Below are positions 45,889-58,011 of a stretch of 64,000 bases of DNA, one piece after another. The translations under genes and the position numbers were made by a program. Position 1 is the stretch's first letter. Each line of letters opens with the position of its first letter. Below the pieces are notes generated by a model. It searched no databases, was not told the origin of the DNA, and worked only from the letters and a program-made list of their open reading frames with translations. Source of the stretch: Blakeslea trispora (Eukaryota > Mucoromycota > Mucoromycetes > Mucorales > Choanephoraceae); NCBI GenBank assembly GCA_025331445.1, contig JAIWNE010000034.1:1-64000 (forward strand), read 5' to 3'.

Positions 45889-46594
45889 TCTCATTCTATT
45901 CTTTCCTTCTTTTGTACAGTTTCCATTTTTCCCTTATATATATATTATATTCAGTGGTACCTCGCTCAACCAATACGTAGTATCAATAAAAACTACACCA
46001 ATAAAATGGGGGTATCGTCAACTACGAATTTTCCAGAAAAATAAGAAACAAGTTGTATTTGATTATGCTACAAATATACATTTCTATAGGAATCTATTTA
46101 AATATCTGCTTTATTGGTTTAGCAGTGTTGAAGAACATTAGATCCATTTCATGATGAAGTTTTGTGCTGTGAATAGCAAAGCAAGCTCTGCTGACATCAA
46201 TGGCCACACTTGTAGTTGAGAGTTGATAAAACTAAACCTGCCATTTTAAAGTGCAATAAAAAAGATATCTTCAACCTCAATTGAAGCAGTCTGTACTATC
46301 ACTAGGTATTTAGCAAGAGCAGAATCGCCATTAGCTTATTGCACAGTTCTGATGCCTTTAGAAGATAGAAAGTCTAATTATAACAAAAGAAAACTAGTGC
46401 GTAGCTTGTATAACAGATGAGATAAACGAATCAAAGGCTTTTTCTAGTGCACATATGGATGAAGACAGTGATTTTTAACTGATATATCTCTAACATGGAC
46501 AAAAATCCTACCGATGAAGCGGAGAGTCGCGCTTTACCGGCGTCATTGTTGCAATGGTCTATGTACCTTAACAGAGTCCACTTGTCTTTCTTAA
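45889..46594. other. Spacer without recognised genes
   Basis: AT-rich DNA between NC2beta and the IS630-type element. No coding signal was seen. Confidence 0.4.
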
Positions 46595-46607
46595 TACAGT
46601 CAAACCT

Positions 46608-46845
46608 ATAACCAGGTTGCCGAAGCGAAGACGAAAGATGTGGTATTAGCTCTCCGAGTCACGCTTTTATTTTCAGTTATTATATATTTTTTTTTAGGTT
46701 TTTCTCTTTATATCTTTCTAATCCGTATAGTGATAATTATTTCAACAAATTGAATGGATGGGTTAGTTGCCGAACTTCTTTAAATATTTTAGCCATGGAT
46801 GGGGCCATACCACATCTTCCGTCTTCGCTTCGGCAACCTGGTTAT
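46608..46845. mobile_element. MITE-like insertion nested in the left terminal repeat of element B
   Basis: The arms AACCAGGTTGCCGAAGCGAA (from 46610) and the matching inverted sequence ending at 46843 continue for about 36 bp (through AGACGAAAGATGTGG) with one mismatch. An AT dinucleotide flanks both sides. Removing the 234-bp core plus one AT restores CAGTCAAACCTATTGG, the expected continuation of the element B repeat. There is no coding capacity. Confidence 0.8.
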
Positions 46846-47015
46846 TGGCCCAAGTGGAAAAATGATTTGTCCTTTAGTCTGTAGACAAATGTCCATAAGC
46901 GCTAAATCGACTCGGCGTAAAGAAATGTCATTGCACAATTGGCGTATAACAATACAAATTTATTGAAAGAAAATGACAAAGCCCAAAATGCTGTTTTGTT
47001 GAAACAATTGATGAT

Positions 47016-48261
47016 CTAACGCTTGGAATGACTACAGAAACTATAAAGATCGCTAATAAGCACATCATTGCATGCGTCGGCAATTCTGCTAGATAAATTC
47101 TCCTCTGTCATCAATCTGTTACGCTTCACTTTGCCTTTAACAATAGCCCAAAATTGCTCAATTGGGTTCAATTCAGGTGAATAAGGTGGCAAGTACATAA
47201 CCCTATAACCTCTGCTTTCGATTTTGCGAACCATGGGCTTAGACTTATGAATTGATGCATTGTCAAGGACTAAGTAATGTCCTCTCATGCTCTCATCCAC
47301 ATCCATTATATCAAGAAGTTCGTTGATAAACTTAACAAAATGAGCAGTTGTAGTGCCTTTGGCTACAGGCTTATTGCTCATGTCATCTTCCTCTGTTGAA
47401 GGGTCAGATCTGTCGACTTCAGCTACAGTTCTTTTCTTTCCAGTGTTGGATTTTCTTTTTTTCTTAGTAGCCTCTGTCTCTTTTCTTGGTGGGGGCTTTT
47501 TCATAACCACATGTATAACAGCAGATGAATGTATGGCAACAATAACAGTGTGAGAGGACGACCTAGTTTTTGGCTGCTTTACTACAGCAATACTACCCAA
47601 CTTTGATCTAGCCCAGTTGCTTCCCATGTTAATATGGAAATCGGTTTCATCAATGAAAACACGGTTTTCTGTATAATCTAGATCAGAGTCTTTCTCTTTA
47701 ATGAACCATTCATATCTTGTTTGCATATTTTCTGCTGAATTTCTCACTTCAGCCTCAAAAACGGGCTTCTTGATTGTTATTAACATTGCGTTCCTCAAGT
47801 GGTTGTTGAGTTGAGATTTTGATATCTTGAAATCTTCAAAGTTCTTGGTTAAGCCATCAATAATGTCATCCGATACTAACTGTGGATCGTTGTCGATAAG
47901 CTCATAAATGTGCGCATTATGTGCAGCCGTAAAGGAGCTTTTTTTTTTTAGCGTTCTGTTCTGACTTCTTATAAGCAACTTCCTCGGCTTCATTGTTAAG
48001 GCGCCACCACCTCAAGGCCGTACGGTAATTGATATTCAAGTCTTTCGCAATTCTACTTACAACACCTCGCTCCACTGGCTGCTCAAGCATGCAATCAATG
48101 AAAGTTTCTCTTGTTAAATCATTGTAGTTCTTGTAAGAGGTGGCTTTTCTCAATTCTTCATGTTTCGACTGCTTCTTTGTTGAAGTTGGTTCACGAGATT
48201 TTTCGGTAATGTTTTCGAGAACAATGTTAGGATCGCTGACATCAGTCAAAATGCCTTCCAT
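47016..48261 (-). pseudogene. IS630/Tc1 transposase split by a frameshift at an A11 run
   Basis: The N-terminal part (48261-47917) carries a helix-turn-helix (VVSRIAKDLNINYRTALRWW). The catalytic part (47993-47016) has the first Asp in RVFIDETDFHIN, the second in YLVLDNASIHKS and the Glu in SPELNPIEQFWAIVK. This is a DD34E spacing. The two parts overlap in different frames at A11 (about 47939-47949). One base added or lost would join KKSEQNA to KKSSFTAAHNAH. A Lys/Glu/Asp-rich insert separates the first two Asp residues. The loss may be a real mutation or a sequencing error in the homopolymer. Confidence 0.85.
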
Positions 48262-48589
48262 GGGATCATAGACTTTCTCTCCTCGCTCATTGTAGAGGTT
48301 TTCAAGTCCGTCTTTGTGAAAAAAAAAAAGGTACTCATTGGTTTAGATTATAAAAGCGCATAAGTCGTTGCTTTTACGCCAAGTCAATTTAGCACTTATG
48401 GACATTCATCTACAAACTAAAGGACAAATCATTTTTCAACTTTGGCCATCAATAGGTTTGACTGTATTATTAAATCGGAGCAGAAGCGTTTTTTTTTATT
48501 TTATTTTAAAAAAGCAATGTGTCAATGCACTGCTTTTTCTTCTTTTATATTTATAAACTAACTTTGTTTTTTAATCTTTTGCTTATTTC

Positions 48590-49489
48590 ATGCTCGTTCG
48601 ACATTTATCTTCTGTCAAACAGATTCTTCAAAGGCGCAATTATTCAAGCAAGATACCATTTGATACCAAACCGTTTCCTTTCTCTCGGTTCGAGCCTTGT
48701 TGTCCTGTTCCTTCTGCTCAAAGAGAAGAGAATGGATTTGTGCCCTGCGAGCATCACCCTATGCCTACTGTTCTCGGAAAAAAAATAGATATGGTGGATA
48801 GTATGCAAAGGCCTGCCTCACTTCGCCATATTGTCGGTTGTGTTGGTCGTGATGCCCCTGAATGGACTCGTGCTAAGGTAGAAGCAGTTCCTGGTGGTCT
48901 TGTTCATACACTTTTGACAGTTGAAAACGAATGGCTAAAGAATAACCGTAGTTTGTCAGACAGGTCGAACGTCCTCACTACAGTAGCCGATAGACCTTCA
49001 ATGGATCTTCAAACACCCGATCTTTTATTTTTTCCAGAGTTCAAAATGATCAAACATGTAAACACAGTATTGCAAGGCTCACCTATCTACTCTGTCATGG
49101 ATTCGATCTGGAGAGACTCTCATCAGCCATTGAGTGAGTTAGCAGAATGGGAAGACATAAAGGCAGATACCGTAGTGCTTGTCTGTACTCATGCTAGAAG
49201 AGATTTGCGCTGTGGCAAACTAGGCCCTTTGATTGTAGACGAATTTAAGCATTGGGTTGAGAAGGCTGGCTATCAAGATAAAGTGGAAGTATGGGGTACC
49301 AGTCATTTTGGAGGCCATAAATTTGCAGGCAATCTGATTATACATCAACGTGGCTTGGGTGGCCATATGTATGGTAACGTTAGACAATGCCACGTCAAAG
49401 ATATTGTGGATAGACATATCATTCACAAAAAGGTCATCAAAGAGATATGGAGAGGACAAGTCACACCTTCTTCAATCCAATTTTCATAG
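48590..49489 (+). CDS. AIM32: AIM32-like mitochondrial thioredoxin-like [2Fe-2S] ferredoxin
   Basis: An intronless gene of 299 residues. The N-terminus MLVRHLSSVKQILQRRNYSS is a basic, amphipathic mitochondrial presequence. The C-terminal thioredoxin-like ferredoxin domain has the full ligand set of the Apd1/Aim32 family: CTHARRDLRC (C-x8-C) and HFGGH, with HKFAGNLIIHQRG after it. It is the mitochondrial paralog of the Apd1-like gene at 6169-7197. Element B ends 125 bp upstream, so the promoter or leader is partly transposon DNA. The ending ELWRGQ-type motif (KEIWRGQV) is typical of the family. Confidence 0.88.
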   Translation: MLVRHLSSVKQILQRRNYSSKIPFDTKPFPFSRFEPCCPVPSAQREENGFVPCEHHPMPTVLGKKIDMVDSMQRPASLRHIVGCVGRDAPEWTRAKVEAVPGGLVHTLLTVENEWLKNNRSLSDRSNVLTTVADRPSMDLQTPDLLFFPEFKMIKHVNTVLQGSPIYSVMDSIWRDSHQPLSELAEWEDIKADTVVLVCTHARRDLRCGKLGPLIVDEFKHWVEKAGYQDKVEVWGTSHFGGHKFAGNLIIHQRGLGGHMYGNVRQCHVKDIVDRHIIHKKVIKEIWRGQVTPSSIQFS

Positions 49490-49963
49490 TGACATTGTAC
49501 CTTTTTGTTTTCTGTAAATAAATCTCCTGTCTCAACCCTTAGCTTGTTTCTCTAGCGCATCCGCAATGATTCTTGTATGAATCTACATATGTTTAGTAAT
49601 TCCAAGAGGAAAAGGCATTCATAGACCCTTCAAATATCATAAGAATGAATGGATGTTAGCAAAAAAAAACATGCCAAGGCATAATTTGCAATTATCTCTA
49701 CAAACCCTCCTGTCTTTCTCAAATTATGCCATCATAAATGGTAGAAAAACAAAACGGAACAGAGCAGTTCTGAATAGCACATTCTAGAAGCACAAGCCTG
49801 TATCCTCTTTCTCCTTTCAGTGCATCTTGCATATTTTACTCAAATATCCACACATCACTGATTGGCTGTAAAGAAAGTTACAGGAGTTACAAATTTACCA
49901 TTTGACTATTGGCATTTTTATACGCTAGTTTCTTTCTTACAAATACATACACTGTTGAAGGCA

Positions 49964-51717
49964 ATGGCTTCAGCAAATGAGCAAGACAGTTCAGTCATCA
50001 CAGATAAAGCTATTCATCTATACAACAGTCTAAAGGCAGCTATTGACAAGTCAGTTATTAATCCCGAAGCAATACAAATACCATTACCTCCTTCACCTAG
50101 TAATTCATCCTCCTCTGTGGAATCCAACAAGCTAAGGAATGACGAGGATGACGATGACGATGACAATGACGACGATGACTGTCCTTGTCAACATATTCTC
50201 GGAGAGAATGAGTTAATAGCTACATGCTCTCTTTGTCAATCACCTATTCCTATTATCGAAGAATTATTAGCTGAAAAGGCCAGTTATGAAGACGAAATAC
50301 TTGAACTTCAAGTACAATTGGAAGTTGAGCAAAAAAGAATTTCAGAACAATTGACCTGTATTGACCAACTCAACAGTCGCCTAGAACAAGTGGTGTCCGA
50401 ACTCAATACAAAGACCACTGAATTCGAAGCACTTCGGAGCGATATGGAGTTGCTGAATGACAAATATGTAGACGAGATTGAACGAGTAGCAGAGATACAG
50501 CACTCAAAAGACATGGTAGAATCCGAACTAGAAGACTTGTCTCGTCGACTGTTTGAAGAGGCAAATGGCATGGTGGCACATGAAAAGCGAGAGAAGCACA
50601 ACTTGGAGATTGCTCAAAGACATTTGGAGAATCAATTGAAGGAGACAAGAGAAAGGTTAGGAGCAGAGCAGATGCAGTTGAAGGAACTTCGAAAAAGGAT
50701 GGAAGATATGGCACTTGAATGTGAGCAGTCAGCCAATGAAACAGCGTCAATCACTGAATCGCTTTTAAGTCAGGCAGAGGCCAGTCTATCCAACCTATCC
50801 GTATCGGATCAAACACAGGATGCTACTCATCTGTTCGACGAACGAACACGTATGCTCTCTGAGGATCAAAAGAGAGCCAATGCTATTGATGCTATGGTAC
50901 TTGGAGAGTTTGAAGAGTTTGTAAAGACAGGTACTTCTGTCCCACTCAAGAAATTACATACCATCCCATTCATGAAGTACTGTCAAGAAGAGGATGTCGA
51001 GGCCTGTTTGAGGTTTGGCTCAAACAGTCGTTTATCTGCTCGCAAAATCAACGAAGCCATTGTACTAAACACATGTTTTATTGAAGAATCACCACCAGGC
51101 TTTGCAAAGGAACAAGCAAAGCGCATCATGAGTGAGATGCCCCTCAAAATTTCAGGTGCCAAGTCTATGATGTGGGAGCGATTCAGTAGCAATCACCTAA
51201 CGACTGTATTTAGTGGATGTCAGGCATGTGGTAGAAACGACGGCACTGCTTTACCTTATCGATTCCGTATCTCATATTTTGACGATTGGGCCTGTATTGA
51301 TCGTTTTTGTCGGGACAGATTAGTGGCTGTTTGTGAGTTTTATGTGTTGATTCGAAATATTCGACAAGGACTCTATAGTAACCGAACAATTTCTGACCTC
51401 TACCAAGAGGCTATACGACTGCGATTACAGATGTTTTATGCTAGGTAAGATATTTAGGTACAAAGAAGAAAAAAAAAAGATTGACTTTTTGAGCATATGA
51501 TAGAATGGGAGCTCTTCCTTGGACTTTGCGTACACCAACAGCTATCAGCAAAAAGCAGATAAAGGTCATTAGTTCAGAATCATCGCCTTTACCTAAATCG
51601 ATAAAGACCATACAAGATGCCCGTAGAGGGAGCTTAAATGAAATCGTACACACCAAAAAAACAAACCTAGCATATGCCTCTACTATTTCAAAAGAAGACA
51701 AGGAATCCGAAAACTAA
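49964..51717 (+). CDS. SEC2: SEC2-type Rab guanine-nucleotide exchange factor
   Basis: Sec2 activates the exocytic Rab Sec4/Rab8 on secretory vesicles. Exons 49964-51444 and 51504-51717 give 564 residues. An acidic run (DDDDDDNDDDD, near residue 65) precedes CPCQH ... CSLC and then a long coiled coil. The GEF core is SELEDLSRRLFEEANGMVAH near residue 185, the part that grips the Rab switch regions. The C-terminal block LKKLHTIPFMKYCQEEDVEA and RFRISYFDDWACIDRFCRDR is shared with fungal Sec2 and Rab3IP-like proteins. The frame is open upstream of this ATG, but the first good start context is AGGCAATGGCT. Confidence 0.85.
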
Positions 51718-52235
51718 TTTAACTATTACCCAACATGTATTTATCATCTCTCTTTCTTTTTCCATCTTCAATTATTTCTTTTTAATCACTATACAATATA
51801 TATATTAACCCAATGGTTCACCAATGCCAATACAATTATACGTTCTTTAATCGAAACAATAATAAACAAGCTGAATTGCTAAAAGACAAAAACTGTATGT
51901 AGGTGGTGCTGTAGTGTGAAGTGATCAATCCAATTCTGTTTACATCAAAATATAGTGACTAAATTGCTAATTTCTCGGTTATTGTTCTGTTTAATCTAAT
52001 TGCAGGATGTTTTTAGGACTGTGCTTCTTAACGTAGTTTTCTTTTCAACCTCTTTTTTCACAAGAAAAAGCAGATCAAAATTAAATTTGGTATACTGGCT
52101 ACAGCAGAGAGACTTTAAGAATTAGAGATGTCAAGCGAAAAACATGTGTGTGAGTGAAATGTTCCGGCGGTGCGGCAGCAGTCCGGACCGGACAAATACA
52201 GAACTTATTTGTGTTGCGGTTCCATATTAATATCT
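51718..52235. other. Spacer between SEC2-like gene and tRNA-Asn
   Basis: AT-rich except for a short GC-rich patch near 52160-52195 (GGTGCGGCAGCAGTCCGGACC). No gene was recognised. Confidence 0.4.
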
Positions 52236-52309
52236 GCTTCTATGGCGCAATTGGCTAGCGCGTCTGACTGTTAATCAGGAGGTTGGTGGTTCGAGCCCAC
52301 CTAGGAGCG
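52236..52309 (+). tRNA. tRNA-Asn (anticodon GUU)
   Basis: A 74-nt cloverleaf without intron. The acceptor is GCTTCTA/TAGGAGC, the D stem GCGC/GCGC, and the anticodon stem TCTGA/TCAGG with loop CTGTTAA (anticodon GTT). The T arm is GGTGG-TTCGAGC-CCACC. The discriminator base is G and a T-rich terminator follows at once. Confidence 0.96.
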
Positions 52310-52409
52310 TTTCTTTTGTTTTTTTTGCCTTTCGCATAATCTGGCAAGAGTTATGCTTTGTACCTTTAGGTATATCATTTTTTTTCTTTTTATTTACTAA
52401 ATAAGACAG

Positions 52410-52600
52410 TGTTACAGGACGTAAGTAGTATTTTGCCAGTAACAAGTCAGAGCCAATGATACAATAGAACCAAAGAGAGGAACGATTGTTATGTAATGAG
52501 CACCACGTTGTTTAGGTAACGAACCTTAAGAAGAGATATAAGTGAAAAGAAAAGAAAAGTAAGTTAAATGAAATATATAAATGATACAATGATTAAGCGT
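52410..52600. repeat. Degenerate dispersed repeat, solo-LTR-like, copy 2
   Basis: It begins TGTTACAGGACG, 100 bp after tRNA-Asn. It shares GTAATGAGCACCA, AGAGATATAAGT and ATACAATGAT in the same order with 40949-41165. This is probably an old solo LTR placed near a tRNA gene. Confidence 0.5.
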
Positions 52601-53698
52601 ATTAGCAGTTAATCAAGGGAAGTCTTAGTAATAGAAAGCCTGTCTATGCGGCAAGGTTAATGTCAAAGTATATAGTAAAGTTAGAGGGAGAAAAGAGCTT
52701 CCTGTTTATTTAATAAACTAATTGATATTTATATCTGTTCATCCTATTGATGACAGTCCTATCTAAAAGGATCTAAGTTAGGTAAATTTATGAGTCATTG
52801 CTAGTCTGATGGTGTTGTTAACCAATTGAATAATATAATAATGGTGAAATACAAATAATGTTGGGGAAGATTGAAAAGTTTTCAGTGAGATAGATTGTTA
52901 TAATAAGTTTGATTCGTTGAATAGATAGATGTAAATGTGAGTTTTAAATGAGATTGGGGTAAGATAGATAAAAATAGTATAATAAGTATATTTAGAATAA
53001 GATAATGATAGATAATATGAGAGAAAATAAGACGAGAGAAGTATAATAAAGTAAAAGAAGTAAAATAATACTAAAGCATATAATTATAAAGTGCTAAATT
53101 ATTGTTCGTAACAACAGGTAGAGACAAATAATAAGGTCGAGAAGAAGTTGAATGTACTGTTTTAATCCAATTGATATGCAACTGGTAATTGAAACAATTT
53201 GGTAAATAATTGATTACTAGGTAAAAAAAAAAAAAAAAAGAGAATCCTGTATTCAACAAAGTGTGGTATTTTATTGAATAGTAATAGTATAGCATTTTTG
53301 TTTAAACAAACACTACAATACAGCAGCCTTTTGCTGAAATTTTATTTACAAACTTTCCTGCTTCTATTGAATAGATGCTATAGCTCAAAACAATGATTGC
53401 ACCCTCTCGAACAATTTTTCCCTCTTGTATTTGAATCAAATAACATTATGTAGCAGATTCTATCACTTTCTTTAAATGCACTGAATAGTTAACAAATCCT
53501 CAAACCAAACACTAGTAAAGTACTAATCAAGTCTAAATGAGTTGTAGTATCTGTTTTTTTTTAATTTTCAAAACAATCTAAACTTAATTTAAGGATTAGA
53601 TGATGGTAAGTTGATATAGCCAACTAAAAACAATGCGAGATAAATCCAATAACTTAAAGACCAAAGACATTTGATAAGCAGAGATAACCTATCGTTGA
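52601..53698. other. Spacer without recognised genes
   Basis: AT-rich, with an A18-type run near 53222. No coding signal of note. Confidence 0.4.
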
Positions 53699-54247
53699 TT
53701 AAGATTGAAGAAGAGGTACACCCTTAATTGGTGGAAGTGTAGCACCAGGAAGCGTAGGAGGTGTAGGGAGCTCAGGAAGCTGGGGAGTTGTAGGAAGACT
53801 GGGTAGTGCAGCATCAGGAAGCTTGGGGAGTGTAGCATCAGGAAGCTTGGGGAGTGCAGGAAGTGAGGGAGTTGCTGGGAGACCTGGTAGGCCTGGTAAG
53901 ACTGGTAGGGCTAAAGGAGCAGGTGTTGTAGTTGGTGAGGGTGAAGTAGTAGTAGTAGTAGTTGTACTGGTAGTGGTGGTTGTAGCTGTAGTTGCTGCAG
54001 CAGGTGTAGTTGTAGTGGTAGTTGGGAGAGAAGGTGAAGAGCAGGCAGGGTTAGGAGGGTCCTGGAAAGTAGAACAATCAAGTGGCGTTTGTAGCGATAC
54101 ATTAGCTTCAGTACGTTTCAGAAGTTGATCTAATTTACGACGACTAAGTCGAACAGCAGAAGCTTCTTGGATCAAAGAAATACCAAGAAGAGCAACCAGT
54201 AATGATATTAAGCGAGAAGAATACATGACAAATAATTTAAATTGCAC
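53699..54247 (-). CDS. Secreted Thr-rich protein with Leu-Pro repeats, function unknown
   Basis: I do not recognise the family. The 182-residue product starts with a signal peptide (MYSSRLISLLVALLGISLIQ, cleavage likely after EASA; either Met1 or Met8 could start it). A basic stretch follows with dibasic sites (LSRRKLDQLLKR), then a Cys pair (LDCSTFQDPPNPACSS) and a Thr-tract of about 40 residues likely to be O-mannosylated. The C-terminal half is built on LP-x-LP units (LPVLPGLPGLPATPSLPALP). There is no transmembrane helix or GPI signal at the C-terminus. It could be a wall-associated or secreted mucin-like protein or a peptide precursor. Confidence 0.65.
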   Translation of the reverse strand: MQFKLFVMYSSRLISLLVALLGISLIQEASAVRLSRRKLDQLLKRTEANVSLQTPLDCSTFQDPPNPACSSPSLPTTTTTTPAAATTATTTTTSTTTTTTTSPSPTTTPAPLALPVLPGLPGLPATPSLPALPKLPDATLPKLPDAALPSLPTTPQLPELPTPPTLPGATLPPIKGVPLLQS

Positions 54248-55579
54248 AAAGCAAAAAAGTAAAGAAGAGTATAAAAAGAAAATAAGCTTCTTTTAAGTAG
54301 AGCCTTATATAATGGCATATTTAGTGAAGCTCCTCTTCAGGGCCTTCCCTAATCTTGTCTTGACAAAGTTGCTCCAAAAAAAAAACTCCCTACTTTAGGT
54401 CCTTTTTGTCTGCAGAAGTACACTACTTTGATCTTCGCCTTAGCATATCAATGCTTCGTTTGCTCCTGTTTTTTTTATTTGTCTCTTCAGGTACACAACT
54501 GTCTCTGTAGCTATTTTTTTTTTTTTTTTTTTTTTGCATATATGCATGCAAAGTATCTAATGATTCTAGCCAAAACTAGATCAAAGGCATATAAACAGAT
54601 TGGATGAGGTTATTGTGTTGGTATATTTATGCTTGTTGTTTGACCGAGAATACATGGTGTCTTTTTATCATGCAGTCAGAAATAATCTATCTCTTTTTCA
54701 TGACGGATAGAAAAAAAAAAAGAAAGAAAAGTGAAGCTAAAGATAAGGTGTGAGTATCATCATAGCACTTGTTTTATTTCTATTTTGAATAGGAGAGAAT
54801 GGATATGTGTGCGTGTAAACGTAAGCTGGTAATTAACTGTGCTATAGGTTTCTTTCTGAAGCAGATCAATTGATCAACTAGCAGACATAACTTGCTTGAG
54901 AGCTGTTTATGAAATCAAACATGACGCTCTATCTTTTATCTATGCAGTCTCTCTTGACAACAACAACGATCTGTGCTGCATATAGAAATCAACAGAGGCC
55001 CTAAAAGAAAAAGAGAGATGATCATTTCTCCTATGTTTTGCCCCAGATTGGTCAGATAAAGTGAATGCTTTGTTTTATTTGTTCAAATAACCTATTTCAA
55101 CAAGCTGTAAAGTATATTCACAATGTTCTGCCAAATCCACTCATTCTATCTATCAGTAATGAGACCCCTAAACAATAAAAAAAGATTCACTTTACACTAA
55201 AATCCCACATGTAAGTTGCAGATCATTTTGCTGTCCAATCAATTCAATAGTCATTCTTAATGAGGATGTTTATCATTAAGCCAATAGCACTCTTTAGAGG
55301 TTATGATTCGTCAATGCTAATGAAATAATCCCCATGTTCAATGCATTTTGGGATTATGCCCGCACTCAAATGGAAAATAAGACTGAATGCTTCGATCCGA
55401 ACAATCATCATATATGTACACATATCTCGAATATTTTTTTTTTTTAGATAGAGTAAAATTTGATTTTATTATTATTATTATCCCTTTTTTTTTTGTTGTT
55501 ATAAGTTATTCATCATTTTTTATATAGTGAAGAGATAAAGTATGTATCACATCTTCTCCCTCTTCTTCCCTTTCACTCC
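54248..55579. other. Spacer without recognised genes
   Basis: It contains a T22-type run near 54514 and several A/T homopolymers. No coding or RNA gene was seen. Confidence 0.4.
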
Positions 55580-56461
55580 TTAAAACTCCTTCTTCTTTTC
55601 ATCGTAACTCAAGCCACCAGGACCAGTGCTGGCCAATAATAAGAAGCCACCGACAGTACTTAAAGATTGGAAGAAATCGTATCTCAAGAAATCACGCTTG
55701 TAATAGCTGTGTTGAACAGACCAAAAGTTATTGACAAACACATTGAGAACAGAGAGGAATAAAACCAAGAACATGGCAGACCACTTGGCCTTGAAACCAA
55801 CAGCAACCATCACACAGGCAGCCAAACCAAGCAGAGAGACAGTCATACGCAAAAGAGACCAGTCACCATGGAAAGCTGAACCAATAAACAAGAAGATCAA
55901 CAAGATACGACCAGCCAATTGCAAATACATTCTACGGTTTGTCTCTGACATTTGAGGCAAGGCAGCAAACATCTGCTTACGCTTCACCATTGTCTCAGAC
56001 AATACCATAATCAAACCACCCATCACAGACAAGTTACGTAAAAAGAAGGACATATCGAAAATCAAACCATAACCAAAAGCTTGGGCTACAATCACACCCA
56101 TAAGGCCATAAGTAGCATATGCTTGATGTTTCTTTGCAACAATACAGAAAGAGGCTACTATCATTGTCTGTTTCGTACATGTCAGCCTTACACCTTTACT
56201 CATCCTACCCAACAGACTTACCAACACATTCAAACCAAGAAAGATATGACTGATACCTCTTGGGAAATGTCTTGTGTGTTCCATAAAGTTGATTTGATCA
56301 CTCCACTGTGTTACGATTCTTAAGGAATCTTCGAGGAATGTAGCGATGATGAGGAATCTTGACATGATTGGAATATATGGTTTCAAAGGTTGACCAGCTC
56401 TGTCAAGAAAGTCTTCTGCCTTTGTGCTAAAGGCTTCCATTTGTTCTTTTACGTTAGACAT
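55580..56461 (-). CDS. ERV29: SURF4/Erv29 cargo receptor
   Basis: SURF4/Erv29 packages soluble secretory cargo into COPII vesicles and cycles between ER and Golgi. The likely protein has 275 residues from exons 56461-56222 and 56167-55580; human SURF4 has 269. Several membrane helices are visible (MGVIVAQAFGYGLIFD, LLIFLFIGSAFHGDW, MFLVLFLSVLNVFVNNFW). The end GPGGLSYDEKKKEF matches the SURF4 tail with its dilysine-type retrieval signal. The 54-nt intron has no stop and is a multiple of three, so the frame reads through it. Reading it would insert 18 non-homologous residues (VSLLGRMSKGVRLTCTKQ) after LNVL. Confidence 0.9.
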   Translation of the reverse strand: MSNVKEQMEAFSTKAEDFLDRAGQPLKPYIPIMSRFLIIATFLEDSLRIVTQWSDQINFMEHTRHFPRGISHIFLGLNVLVSLLGRMSKGVRLTCTKQTMIVASFCIVAKKHQAYATYGLMGVIVAQAFGYGLIFDMSFFLRNLSVMGGLIMVLSETMVKRKQMFAALPQMSETNRRMYLQLAGRILLIFLFIGSAFHGDWSLLRMTVSLLGLAACVMVAVGFKAKWSAMFLVLFLSVLNVFVNNFWSVQHSYYKRDFLRYDFFQSLSTVGGFLLLASTGPGGLSYDEKKKEF

Positions 56462-56665
56462 AATGTATTATTTGGAATGACTTTAAGCTTTAATTTATGT
56501 GCAGTAAAAGAAGAGAAAATAATAACAAAAAAAAAGTAAAGAAAACAAAAAAATTAAAAAGAGACGATAATGCATCCTATATAATCGCCATTCAAATTAA
56601 CAGCCAATAAAAGTGCACCACACGCTTGAACAAAAAAAAAATATATTTGAAATCAGGCACTTGTT

Positions 56666-57869
<1,204 letters not shown>

Positions 57870-58011
57870 ATCAATATTATTATTTTTTTTAAAGAAAAAA
57901 GAAAAGAAAAAGAAAGAGGGAAAATAAAGAAAATATCGGTAACAAATTAAAAAAAAAAAAATTACAGGCTCCACCATTACAATTCATGACAAATCACACG
58001 TTTAAATTTCA

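Larger units (their letters stand above)
46597..48464 (-). mobile_element. IS630/Tc1-type DNA transposon (element B) with long terminal inverted repeats
   Basis: The ends are CAGTCAAACCTAT on the left (46597) and its reverse complement on the right (to 48464), each next to a TA (46595-46596 and 48465-48466) as expected for this superfamily. The inverted repeats continue inward for about 90 bp (AAAATGATTTGTCCTTTAG and AATGTCCATAAG on both sides), but the left one is split by a 234-bp insertion. The element carries one transposase in two overlapping frames and stops 125 bp before the AIM32-like start codon. Confidence 0.9.

Noticed and set aside
53823..54128. Plus-strand Gly/Val-rich ORF
   Set aside because: It is a reverse shadow of the Pro/Thr repeat gene, which has a signal peptide and so is the better reading.
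54514..54535. T22 run considered as the tail of a second retrocopy
   Set aside because: No flanking direct repeat and no AATAAA at the right distance were found.
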